From: CAYGZM01 sp964354365
Lineage (GTDB): Bacteria; Planctomycetota; Phycisphaerae; Sedimentisphaerales; Anaerobacaceae
Reading direction: 5' to 3'
Assembly (NCBI GenBank): GCA_964354365.1
Contig: CAYGZM010000026.1
Span: 1-35,018, forward strand
DNA: 35,018 nt
The position numbers and the translations under genes were made by a program. The notes beneath the pieces are model-generated. The model did not search any database. It saw only the letters and a program-made list of their open reading frames with translations, and was not told the origin of the DNA. Below are positions 10,201 through 15,495 of this stretch, one piece after another. The number at the start of each line of letters is the position of its first letter. Within the stretch, counting starts at the first letter, position 1.

Positions 10201-10709
10201 AGATACTCCCTGAGAATCAAGCCGATGTCCGTGAACTTCATCTCAGTCAGGTTGCTGAGTTTGCCTTTTTGCAGCTCGCCGAGCAGTTGATCGATGTCGT
10301 CGGGCGTCTTGGCATACTCGTGCATTTCGGTAATCGTATCGGCCATTTGCCGGGCAAGGCCGGGCCGATCCGCCGAAGAACCGAATATCTGCAATCTATC
10401 CTTGTTGTCGCGTAGAATTCTGTGAATGATCATTTGCCGGCCGATGCGTGAAAGGCGCGGCCGGGCCGTATGCTTGCCCAAGAGCAGAAATTGAAGCCGG
10501 TCAAACGACAGGACGTGCAGCCTGTTATACCCGGCTATCCTCTGGTCGCCCAGTATGGCCCGCTCAGCCTGATACGTGGCCTGCTCCGGGACCAGCAGAA
10601 TCAACGGCTGCTCCGACTCCTCCGTCGCTGCCAGTGCATTGACGACCGCCTTTATGCAATAGCCGGTCTTGCCCGTCCCGCTTCTACCAAGAATAAACTG
10701 AACCGCCAT
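7260..10709 (-). CDS. addB: AddB helicase/nuclease subunit
   Basis: AddB is the partner of AddA in end resection; it recognises Chi and contributes the second nuclease. The protein is 1149 residues, the usual length. Visible features are the N-terminal Walker A GRSGTGKT (residues 8-15) followed by LILLVPEQATYQ, typical of AddB; the nuclease core AIVFDYKRRARTFSW (Asp-x-Lys, near residue 955); and a predicted 4Fe-4S staple. The staple comprises one Cys in STFAACPYQHFARYVLE near residue 788 and three near the C-terminus in SPCGKCKYKPVCRFD, near residue 1108. It is the first gene of an addB-addA operon; its stop overlaps the addA start. A possible weak promoter is at 10747-10775. No internal damage is seen. 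Confidence 0.95.
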   Translation of the reverse strand: MAVQFILGRSGTGKTGYCIKAVVNALAATEESEQPLILLVPEQATYQAERAILGDQRIAGYNRLHVLSFDRLQFLLLGKHTARPRLSRIGRQMIIHRILRDNKDRLQIFGSSADRPGLARQMADTITEMHEYAKTPDDIDQLLGELQKGKLSNLTEMKFTDIGLILREYLKFIEGRFLDPDAQLARACRAVAEADFVRGAKLWVDGFAGFTMSELAILAGLLKAVEDSQIALCLDPSEIDPANPNVEAIDPAGLFYPTQRTYADLVETIRQSKLPLAEPVILKQAVRFSACRQLAHIESCASEDEPSRIAAGDSVRVISAPNERAEVRFVARRILDLVRRKDYRYRDIAVIASDIERYQHYIEAYFNDYAVPFFIDKRRPLNQHPVVGLICSALQAAAGDFSNSDVFAYLKTDLVPIERFDVDVLENYCLAFGISGADWQSDKQWCFAGPDNADFDEERINQIRENVVRPLSELRNRLCPADNPENRIGVGEFTQAVFDFIETLKVADTVAGWIEQAERRGDNAVIEEHRQFYSKLVDVFDELGEVFAGASMTAEDYLAIINSAFSQLTLAFIPPRLDQVLVGSIERSRHPDLKAVFLIGATQRQFPVPVGSTGILTDEDRDVAESADFPLAAGTDRTLAERRYLAYIAFTRPSELLYVTYPAIDEKGSGVPRSQFVAQLESMFEDLAEESIAGEQDDIEAVHNSAELTDLLCSRLGRDTLTPQATDKAQLDKLLDDICADEQLAGVGSAVLSALNYDNRAELNGEVVGEFFGRQLNSSATALSTFAACPYQHFARYVLELKERQEFKFEPLDLGSFYHRALDAWLKRVKTLELDFGTVADERLVEILREEISRLIAEDAFLSNFVRHGLHNTFIIDNAGEVLADCAPAVAQMIRAGCFEPMLSEVSFGRAKDAGDTLGDYELALPDGRVLSLSGKIDRLDVAKSDGEEIAIVFDYKRRARTFSWMSFYHGLDMQLPIYMLAVRNTSGGRDIARQVVGAFYMPVEVGPQSATLGELAEGKDVFNYKAKGIFNGEFYRQLDNAAGGWSRFYSFFVNAKGEQYGNYAISAALKPRDFESVLRFAEQRVIQLAGDILAGKIDIRPYRIGTDSPCGKCKYKPVCRFDWQINDYSLLESLGKPKVIEKIGGGDG

Positions 10710-10746
10710 AAAGCCGTCCCTGATTCGCAGTCATCCTTTTGCCTCC

Positions 10747-10775
10747 CTTTTACCACACTCGGCAGTCGTTTTCAA
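10747..10775 (-). promoter_or_regulatory. Possible addBA promoter
   Basis: TTGAAA (10775-10770), a 17-nt spacer and TAAAAG (10752-10747) lie upstream of the addB ATG at 10709. The -10 is weak (4 of 6). The -35 abuts the edge of the MITE-like repeat at 10780. Confidence 0.35.
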
Positions 10776-10779
10776 TTCT

Positions 10780-10925
10780 TTTGGTATCGTCCCAGGATTT
10801 GTGGGGAAAAGACTATCGGCTTAGAAAGCGTTTTTCGTAGCGTGGAGCGCGGAGCGTACAGGAAAAAACCGGACGCTAAACGCTATCCGCTAAACGCTGA
10901 CTTGCCCCAATCTTTTGGACGTTAA
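10780..10925 (+). mobile_element. MITE-like interspersed repeat, copy 1
   Basis: The left end reads TTTGGTATCGTCCCAGGATT then TGTGGGGAAAAGACTATCGG. The right end reads TTGCCCCAATCTTTTGGACG then TTAA. The same two ends occur in opposite orientation at 20223-20416. Each copy has imperfect terminal inverted repeats (CGTCCCA..GATTTGTGGGG against CGTCCAAAAGATTGGGG). The interior is rich in CGCTAAACGCT-type words. It has no coding capacity. It lies in the intergenic region upstream of addB. Non-autonomous element status is inferred from two copies only. Confidence 0.6.
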
Positions 10926-11475
10926 TCACCGATGGGAAGCGGCAAGTATTTGCTTGCTTTCTGCTGAAAATAACGGTAAAAATTCCATCTAAAGAAAGAC
11001 GTTTTGAAACTGCAAGCCGGGCATATACCGGCGGTCCGAACCGAGAGACGAAATTATGATGGCTGCCGTATTCATCGGTATAAAAGAGGTGTTCGTGATT
11101 GTTATAGTCACCGCCATCGTTGTCTCTATCACGGTTCTCCGGCGAAGGCGTTGAACATTGGAACGGCCGGCGCATTGCGCTACCCAGAATACTCCCCAGT
11201 CAGGGAAACCGCGGCCACCCATCCGAAAAAAGCCAAAACCCGGTCGAAAACACGGTCATATCGCCCAATTATTTTTGCCATAAGGTTCGGCAGCCGGTAA
11301 TCGCGGTCCAATAAACACCCTCTATCCGTTCTCCAAATCGACGCTGCTTGTGAAAAAACCAGGATTTGGCTTGTTCCGCCCCCGGGAAACCCGCATTTCT
11401 CTACCAATTCGTGTGTCGATTTGCTACAATAATAGTTGCGGTATCGCTGTTCTTTTCGGCAGGAGTGTGGTGATT
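10926..11475. other. Intergenic region, mostly without recognisable genes
   Basis: This stretch of about 550 bp between the repeat and the small ORF at 11476 holds one candidate tiny membrane ORF (11056-11154) and no other credible coding sequence on either strand. The longer open frames here are low-complexity or mutually overlapping and resemble no family I recognise. Confidence 0.5.
11056..11154 (+). CDS. Candidate 32-residue single-span membrane peptide
   Basis: The frame starts with two Met codons and reads MMAAVFIGIKEVFVIVIVTA followed by a further hydrophobic stretch and a final RRRR. This is one transmembrane helix with a positively charged cytoplasmic end, the classic shape of bacterial small membrane proteins. 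The upstream sequence GAGAGACGAAATT gives only a weak ribosome-binding site and no promoter is evident. It could be a chance ORF. Its function is unknown. Confidence 0.3.
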   Translation: MMAAVFIGIKEVFVIVIVTAIVVSITVLRRRR

Positions 11476-11739
11476 ATGGTTAGAAAGTACAAAGCTGTTA
11501 GAATTGCGGAACACGGTTTCCTGACGGACGAGAAAGACGACCCCATTGTCTGCCCCGTGCGAGGTGCAAATTGCACAGTCAAGTGCGCCTGGTTTTCGGC
11601 AGAAGACAGAATCATTCGCTGCCAGGATGCGATTATCGGCGCACTGAGGGGAAAGACCTTGCGGTCGTTTCGTCTCCACACCGGGCCTGAGGTTTACAAC
11701 GTTGACGAGTCGCTGACACAGTACGGTATGGACGATTAG
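11476..11739 (+). CDS. Small conserved-looking cysteine-containing hypothetical protein (87 aa)
   Basis: I do not recognise the family. The ATG at 11476 is chosen because GGCAGGAG lies 10 nt upstream; the open frame extends further upstream to 11350, but that part reads as low-quality sequence. The N-terminus is MVRKYKAVRIAEHGFLTD. A compact cysteine cluster, CPVRGANCTVKC, is followed by another Cys (IIRCQDAIIGALRG), suggesting a metal-binding or disulfide knuckle. There is no signal peptide or membrane segment. It stands alone between an intergenic repeat region and the convergent ArfB gene. The antisense frame over the same region is a shadow. Confidence 0.65.
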   Translation: MVRKYKAVRIAEHGFLTDEKDDPIVCPVRGANCTVKCAWFSAEDRIIRCQDAIIGALRGKTLRSFRLHTGPEVYNVDESLTQYGMDD

Positions 11740-11874
11740 AGGCACGCGGGCGATTAGTCCTATCCGTCGGAGCGGGGACATCGGTCAGGCAAAACAGGAT
11801 TCGCGGCGTCAAGGCGCCTTAATGATTGCGCGCTCCACGCAAGCAGCCCAGTTGCCCAATTCTCCCGGAGTATT

Positions 11875-12327
11875 CTAAAAGTCGAAATCCTTCCCTGATC
11901 TTAGTTTCTTCAATGCGCTTCTGCGTTTCTTTTCATCCAGCCGCTTTTCGTGTGCCCGCGCCGGCGCCCGCGTCCTCTTCCGTATCGGTGGAGGCGCCAG
12001 TGCCTCTCTGAGCAACCGGCACAATCGCTCCATCGCGGCGGCGCGGTTGGCGCTTTGTGTGCGGAACTTCTGTGAGGCGACTCTCAGCACGCCATTCTTG
12101 TCTGCGCGTGTCGCCAGCCGGGCCAGTATCCGCTGCTTCTGAGTGTCCGAAAGAACCTCACAAGCGGCCACGTCAAAAAACAGCGTCACCCGCGTATTGA
12201 CCTTATTGACGTTCTGGCCTCCGGGTCCGCTACTGCGAGAGACCTTAAAGACAATCTTATCTTCGTTAATGTGTATTTCGTCGGTGATTGCTATCACGGC
12301 GCCGGTCTCCAAACCACAAGAATTCAT
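11875..12327 (-). CDS. arfB: Ribosome-rescue peptidyl-tRNA hydrolase ArfB (YaeJ)
   Basis: ArfB hydrolyses peptidyl-tRNA on ribosomes stalled on non-stop mRNA. The hallmark RSSGPGGQNVNKVNTRVTL contains the catalytic GGQ tripeptide of class I release factors. SQKFRTQSANRAAAMERL is the conserved helix that follows. The C-terminal tail is strongly basic (RKRTRAPARAHEKRLDEKKR, then KKLRSGKDF), as needed for insertion into the empty mRNA channel. The length of about 150 residues fits ArfB and excludes RF1/RF2, since the codon-recognition domain is absent. The start is taken as ATG at 12327; an in-frame TTG at 12339 is possible, and neither has a clear Shine-Dalgarno. It is monocistronic and divergent from the RraA-like gene. 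Confidence 0.93.
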   Translation of the reverse strand: MNSCGLETGAVIAITDEIHINEDKIVFKVSRSSGPGGQNVNKVNTRVTLFFDVAACEVLSDTQKQRILARLATRADKNGVLRVASQKFRTQSANRAAAMERLCRLLREALAPPPIRKRTRAPARAHEKRLDEKKRRSALKKLRSGKDFDF

Positions 12328-12428
12328 CTGCGCACTCAATTTACCAAAAGTTCAACAATAAGCAACAAATTCCCACAGTACATCACTATCCAAATGCCAT
12401 CGGCCTGCTCACGGTCCGTTTTTTTGCC

Positions 12429-12456
12429 TTGAAGCGCCGCAGGAAAAACATATAGT
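12429..12456 (+). promoter_or_regulatory. Sigma70-like promoter for the RraA-like gene
   Basis: TTGAAG (12429-12434), a 16-nt spacer and TATAGT (12451-12456) lie upstream of the ATG at 12534, giving a leader of about 70 nt. Confidence 0.5.
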
Positions 12457-12533
12457 GTTGAGAGACTCAGTCCACGGCTTTAACACGGAAGCTGGAATGA
12501 GTGATACAACGTATAGAACCCAGGAGTAGAAAA

Positions 12534-13409
12534 ATGCAAACCGCAAAAGCAAGAACAACTGTAACGATGATGCTGTTGATTTCACTTGGACTGTTGGCGA
12601 CATGCGTGTCCGTCCTTCCGGCAGTCGGGCAGAAGGCCGGTCCAACCGTCGAGGAGCTGCGGGCGGGAAAAAACTTCATTGCGACCAATGTCTATAGCGA
12701 CGAAGAAGACCGGCAGATACTCAAACTCTTTGAAGGGCTGCGGGTCGCCGACGTCTCGGACGGGATGGACAAGGTGGGGCTGACCAATACCGGCCTTATG
12801 TCGCCGGAAATTCACGCCGCCTGGAAGGATACGGAACACTATACGCACCGTTTCATCGGCATTGCAGTGACTGCCCGATACGTCCCGACCAACAAGCCCC
12901 AGGCCCCGGCGATGGAAACCGAGGCCTTCGACAAATGGGTCGCCGACTGGTACTCTAAGCTTTCGAGCGAGCCATTTACCGCGCTTATCCGCAAAGGCAC
13001 GGCGATGGTCCTCGACGACGCCCCTGATTCCGACGTCGGCTCCATCGGCTCCAACAATATAATGGGCTGGAAGCTGGCAGGCTGCGTCGGCGTCGTCACC
13101 AACGCCACCGCCCGCGATACCGACGAGATTGCCACCGAGAAGATGCCCCTGTACTTCAGGAAGCCGGGCAGAGGCATCCGCCCCGGCCGAAACCAAATCG
13201 AATCCGTCAACCGCCCCATCGTCTGCGGCGGAGTCCTGGTCGAGCCGGGCGACGTCATAGTCGCCGACGGCGACGGCGTTATTGTGGTCCCCCGCGACAA
13301 GGCAAAGGAAGTCGCCGAACACGCCAGGGCAATACTCGACGGCGACAAGGCCGGCAGACGAAATCTCTACCAAAAACTCGGCCTGAAACCCGACGACTCA
13401 GTCAAATAG
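12534..13409 (+). CDS. Exported RraA-like (demethylmenaquinone methyltransferase-fold) protein
   Basis: The start is ATG 12534, preceded by CCAGGAGTAG at good spacing; an upstream in-frame GTG at 12501 lacks one. The first 33 or so residues form a signal peptide (KARTTVTMMLLISLGLLATC..PAVGQKA). The rest is the RraA/HMG-aldolase fold: a long N-terminal region with LRVADVSDGMDKVGL, then GWKLAGCVGVVTNATARDTD with the family's G-x-V-x-(D/N)-G/A-x-x-RD signature, and finally GGVLVEPGDVIVADGDGVI. RraA relatives are either RNase E regulators or metal-dependent 4-hydroxy-4-methyl-2-oxoglutarate/oxaloacetate aldolases. In the aldolases the Arg-Asp pair of this motif is catalytic and is present here, so an enzymatic role is more likely. 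Export is unusual for the family. Substrate unknown; there is no operon partner. Confidence 0.85.
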   Translation: MQTAKARTTVTMMLLISLGLLATCVSVLPAVGQKAGPTVEELRAGKNFIATNVYSDEEDRQILKLFEGLRVADVSDGMDKVGLTNTGLMSPEIHAAWKDTEHYTHRFIGIAVTARYVPTNKPQAPAMETEAFDKWVADWYSKLSSEPFTALIRKGTAMVLDDAPDSDVGSIGSNNIMGWKLAGCVGVVTNATARDTDEIATEKMPLYFRKPGRGIRPGRNQIESVNRPIVCGGVLVEPGDVIVADGDGVIVVPRDKAKEVAEHARAILDGDKAGRRNLYQKLGLKPDDSVK

Positions 13410-13623
13410 CTCCCTGGCCATGCCCGTTTGTGTGGGCCACGCGCCACCGCCCCCTCTGCCGGTTCGTGACGGGACTCATCCTGAGCGCGCTGTGGTGAGC
13501 GGAGTCGAACCGAGTCGAAGCGTTTCTACACAGGTATCACGGGGCGAACCGGCGAGGCTGGCATCAGTTATTACCCGCGCGTCGACGCACAGGTTCCATG
13601 CCACTTCCTGCGCGTCTCTTTAT
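13410..13623. other. Gene-free spacer with a common intergenic repeat word
   Basis: Holds a CATCCTGAGCGCGCTGTGGT / GAGTCGAACCGAGTCGAAGC type word (about 13486-13530), related to the GTCATTCCGAGCGCAGTCGA family near 21.1 kb. No gene is seen. Confidence 0.5.
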
Positions 13624-14175
13624 TCACGCAATTTCAAAACCCATTCCCTTGAGAACCCAGCGAGTAGTGCTTTTCTCAAGGGGAGTCCCTCTGCCTTTGA
13701 ATCCACGAAGGTCCCCAAACGGTCTGAATCCTGCCTTTGATTCCAGGTGGTGATTCATCGATATGGCGTACTCAAGAACATCATGCATGGCTTCTCTCAT
13801 TTGGGGATCACTCACAATCTTCCCATGTACAACTTTGTCGCGAATCTTCTCGGCTTGCTTCAATTTTCCGGAAATTGTATCGGGTAGTTTCTCGCCGAAA
13901 ACCCGCTCATAAATTTCAAGGAATCTATCTCGTGTAAGATGTTGAGTATCAATTGCGGACTCTGCAATGTTGGTATGGGCATGATGAAGCTTCACCACGC
14001 CACAATACAAAGTCCGATTTTGGGCTAATTCTGTGCGGAGAAAGAGATACGCTAAGCAGACTTGGTACAGATGTTTTGTAGTCAGGTCACGGAAATGGGT
14101 CAGGTAGTCCTTGATCTCCTGCGGACAAGAATCGAATTTCTTAATCAAGGCTTTATATGAAGGCGCTTTTTTCAT
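13624..14175 (-). CDS. HEPN-like hypothetical protein (183 aa)
   Basis: It starts at ATG 14175 after GGAAAGATAA. The protein is predominantly alpha-helical by composition, with no signal peptide. The segment KLKQAEKIRDKVVHGKIVSD contains R-x4-H (Arg-Asp-Lys-Val-Val-His), the catalytic pattern of HEPN ribonucleases, placed at a helix start as in RiboL-PSP or other HEPN families. The C-terminal GFRPFGDLRGFKGRGTPLEK then STTRWVLKGMGF is glycine-rich and looks like a conserved end module. It lies beside a MntA-type nucleotidyltransferase and a HepT remnant on the same strand, consistent with a toxin or defence islet, but no partner gene directly overlaps it. HEPN assignment rests on one motif and context, so RNase activity is an inference. 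Confidence 0.6.
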   Translation of the reverse strand: MKKAPSYKALIKKFDSCPQEIKDYLTHFRDLTTKHLYQVCLAYLFLRTELAQNRTLYCGVVKLHHAHTNIAESAIDTQHLTRDRFLEIYERVFGEKLPDTISGKLKQAEKIRDKVVHGKIVSDPQMREAMHDVLEYAISMNHHLESKAGFRPFGDLRGFKGRGTPLEKSTTRWVLKGMGFEIA

Positions 14176-14300
14176 TTATCTTTCCACACCGAACTATGTT
14201 TATGTGGTTTCTTCAAAAACAGTCTTGCCCCTGATGATTGCCATCCCGCAGGCGTTCATCTCCAGCGAGTTTTCGGCGCTATCTGTTTTTTGCAGATAAG

Positions 14301-14423
14301 TCACGCGAGCAATCCTGAAACAAATTGCTTCAACTCGGGCAGGTTCTCCTTGCACGTATCCCAGACAATTTTGGTATTCACTGCGAAATACTCGTGGATA
14401 AGGAAGACCTTATCGTCCTTCAT
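14301..14423 (-). pseudogene. hepT: HepT (DUF86 HEPN toxin) remnant with a large in-frame internal deletion
   Basis: The 40-residue frame begins at an ATG overlapping the end of mntA by 14 nt, the usual mntA-hepT arrangement. It reads MKDDKVFLIHEYFAVNTKIV and continues WDTCKENLPELKQFV. Full-length HepT/DUF86 proteins (about 110 residues) begin MKDDRVYL(I/E)HIL and end with RxxLIHEYFxVD.xIVWxxxxxDLP.L. Here both ends are joined directly, losing about 70 residues, including the helices and the Arg of the R-x4-H active site. The junction falls on a Leu-Ile-His shared by both ends, consistent with recombination at microhomology. The product cannot be an active RNase. Confidence 0.8.
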
Positions 14424-14718
14424 ATATGCTCTCCGCCTGAGCGAGCACTTGGTCCCTGAAGTATTTGCTCACGGCCTGCGGGGTGAGCAGGTCTATGGGC
14501 CTGCCCACGAATGATTCAAGATTCCTCTGGATATCGAACAGCTCAAAGAAACCGATCTTCGCAGTCGGCTGAAAGTCTATCAGCACATCTACGTCACTAT
14601 CCTCGCGGGCGTCTCCGTTCACGTATGAGCCAAATAGAGCAACCGACTTGATGGCGTTGCGATGCGGCCCGGCCTTAATCGCATCCAGCACCCGCTTTTT
14701 TATCTCCTGCTTATCCAT
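14410..14718 (-). CDS. mntA: MntA-type minimal nucleotidyltransferase (HepT antitoxin)
   Basis: In MntA/HepT pairs this enzyme neutralises HepT by AMPylating it. The protein is 102 residues and carries the polymerase-beta-like signature ALFGSYVNGDAREDSDVDVL, i.e. GSX10DXD with both metal-binding aspartates, then DFQPTAKIGFFELFDIQRNL and GRPIDLLTP. All catalytic residues are present, so the antitoxin appears intact although its toxin is deleted. A promoter with a perfect TTGACA lies immediately upstream and its -10 is only 7 nt from the ATG, so the transcript may be leaderless; no Shine-Dalgarno is seen. Confidence 0.88.
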   Translation of the reverse strand: MDKQEIKKRVLDAIKAGPHRNAIKSVALFGSYVNGDAREDSDVDVLIDFQPTAKIGFFELFDIQRNLESFVGRPIDLLTPQAVSKYFRDQVLAQAESIYEGR

Positions 14719-14725
14719 ACCGAAT

Positions 14726-14754
14726 ATCTTATATCGCCTTTACGCGCCTGTCAA
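14726..14754 (-). promoter_or_regulatory. mntA promoter, probably giving a leaderless mRNA
   Basis: TTGACA (14754-14749), a 17-nt spacer and TAAGAT (14731-14726) are followed after 7 nt by the mntA ATG at 14718. An alternative -10, TATAAG, would give a 15-nt spacer. Confidence 0.6.
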
Positions 14755-14829
14755 ACCAAATCGCAATGATCTTTGGCACCTGTCAATTGGCCACATCAGA
14801 TGCGTGCCCGTGGAATTGTAAGAGGAAGC

Positions 14830-14922
14830 TCAGAATTGGTCTAAGAATCGCAGGTCATTCTCGAAGGACAGGCGAATGTCGGTTATATCGTATTTATGCA
14901 CCGCTAATAGTCTGTATCGAAT
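14830..14922 (-). pseudogene. Relic copy of the 3' end of pheS
   Basis: Read on the minus strand this encodes RLLAVHKY followed by DITDIRLSFENDLRFLDQF and a stop. The intact PheS ends RLAMRKHG, ITDIRLLFENDLRFLDQF, stop. The first 25 or so nucleotides (14832 onward) are identical to the pheS end at 15498 onward. Further in, the DNA diverges while the protein similarity continues, and the stop codon differs (TGA against TAA). No upstream pheS sequence is present. The copy is in the same orientation as pheS, 668 bp away, with the aspartic protease gene between. Confidence 0.85.
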
Positions 14923-14946
14923 CGGTGCTGCGAGGTCTGATGAAAT

Positions 14947-15303
14947 TTACATAAGGACCATAGGAAGAGGCTTAAGTTCTCTTCTGATAGGGTCAAGAAT
15001 CATCCCCAACGCCTCTATTGTCGTAGCGCCTAACAAAAATACATCTTTCTCCCCGAATACCACAGGTGCCGCGGCTACCTGTCCTTTATATTTGAAATAA
15101 GCATTCCCGACCGGTTTTTTAAAAATCTCTCCATTGGCCAGAATAAACTCTCGAGAAGAAGTAGGCCTAATACCCAACTTCTTCAAGATACTCTGGGGCG
15201 CCACTGAATATACTGCTCCTGAATCTACCAGAAACTCACACTCTTTGGTCTTCTTCGGATGTTCAGGATTAATAACCCTTACCTTTAGAAATGTGATGCT
15301 CAT
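14947..15303 (-). CDS. Clan AA (retropepsin-like) aspartic protease
   Basis: The 118-residue single-domain protein has the catalytic loop CEFLVDSGAVYSVAP (Asp-Ser-Gly, a variant of DTG) and the family's C-terminal hydrophobic-Gly signature VFLLGATTIEALGMILDP, then RRELKPLPMVLM. It is one half of a pepsin fold and so would act as a dimer, like retropepsins and bacterial SpoIIGA/PerP-type enzymes. There is no signal peptide or transmembrane helix, so it is cytoplasmic. The start is ATG 15303 with AGGAGATGG upstream. It stands alone between the pheS gene and a relic of the pheS 3' end, which suggests arrival or rearrangement together with that duplication. Substrate unknown. Confidence 0.85.
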   Translation of the reverse strand: MSITFLKVRVINPEHPKKTKECEFLVDSGAVYSVAPQSILKKLGIRPTSSREFILANGEIFKKPVGNAYFKYKGQVAAAPVVFGEKDVFLLGATTIEALGMILDPIRRELKPLPMVLM

Positions 15304-15467
15304 AGGATTACCATCTCCTAATATGCTCTTTGTTTGCTCAAAACTGCCCCGAGTTGTTCACACGGCTGCCGCCGTCAATTATATCAGATATTGCCCCCGT
15401 ATCAAAACTTAATTCTTATCGGCTTTGGATTTATAGCCATTCGTCTGTTCTGTAGGAAGGATTTATT

Positions 15468-15492
15468 ACTGTTAAAATTACACTTTAACAGT
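15468..15492. terminator. Perfect 9-bp hairpin just after pheS
   Basis: ACTGTTAAA (15468-15476) pairs with TTTAACAGT (15484-15492) over a 7-nt loop, four bases past the pheS stop. It is followed on the minus strand by AATAAAT, not a clear U tract, so termination is plausible but not certain. Confidence 0.45.
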
Positions 15493-15495
15493 TGA

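Noticed and set aside
12582..13373. 263-codon open frame on the minus strand opposite the RraA-like gene
   Set aside because: Shadow of a clear RraA-family gene with its own ribosome binding site and promoter.
14176..14300. Minus-strand open stretch reading RVTYLQKTDSAENSLEMNAC then GMAIIRGKTVFEETT
   Set aside because: It looks faintly protein-like, but it has no start codon of its own, overlaps the end of the hepT remnant, and I could not tie it to a family.
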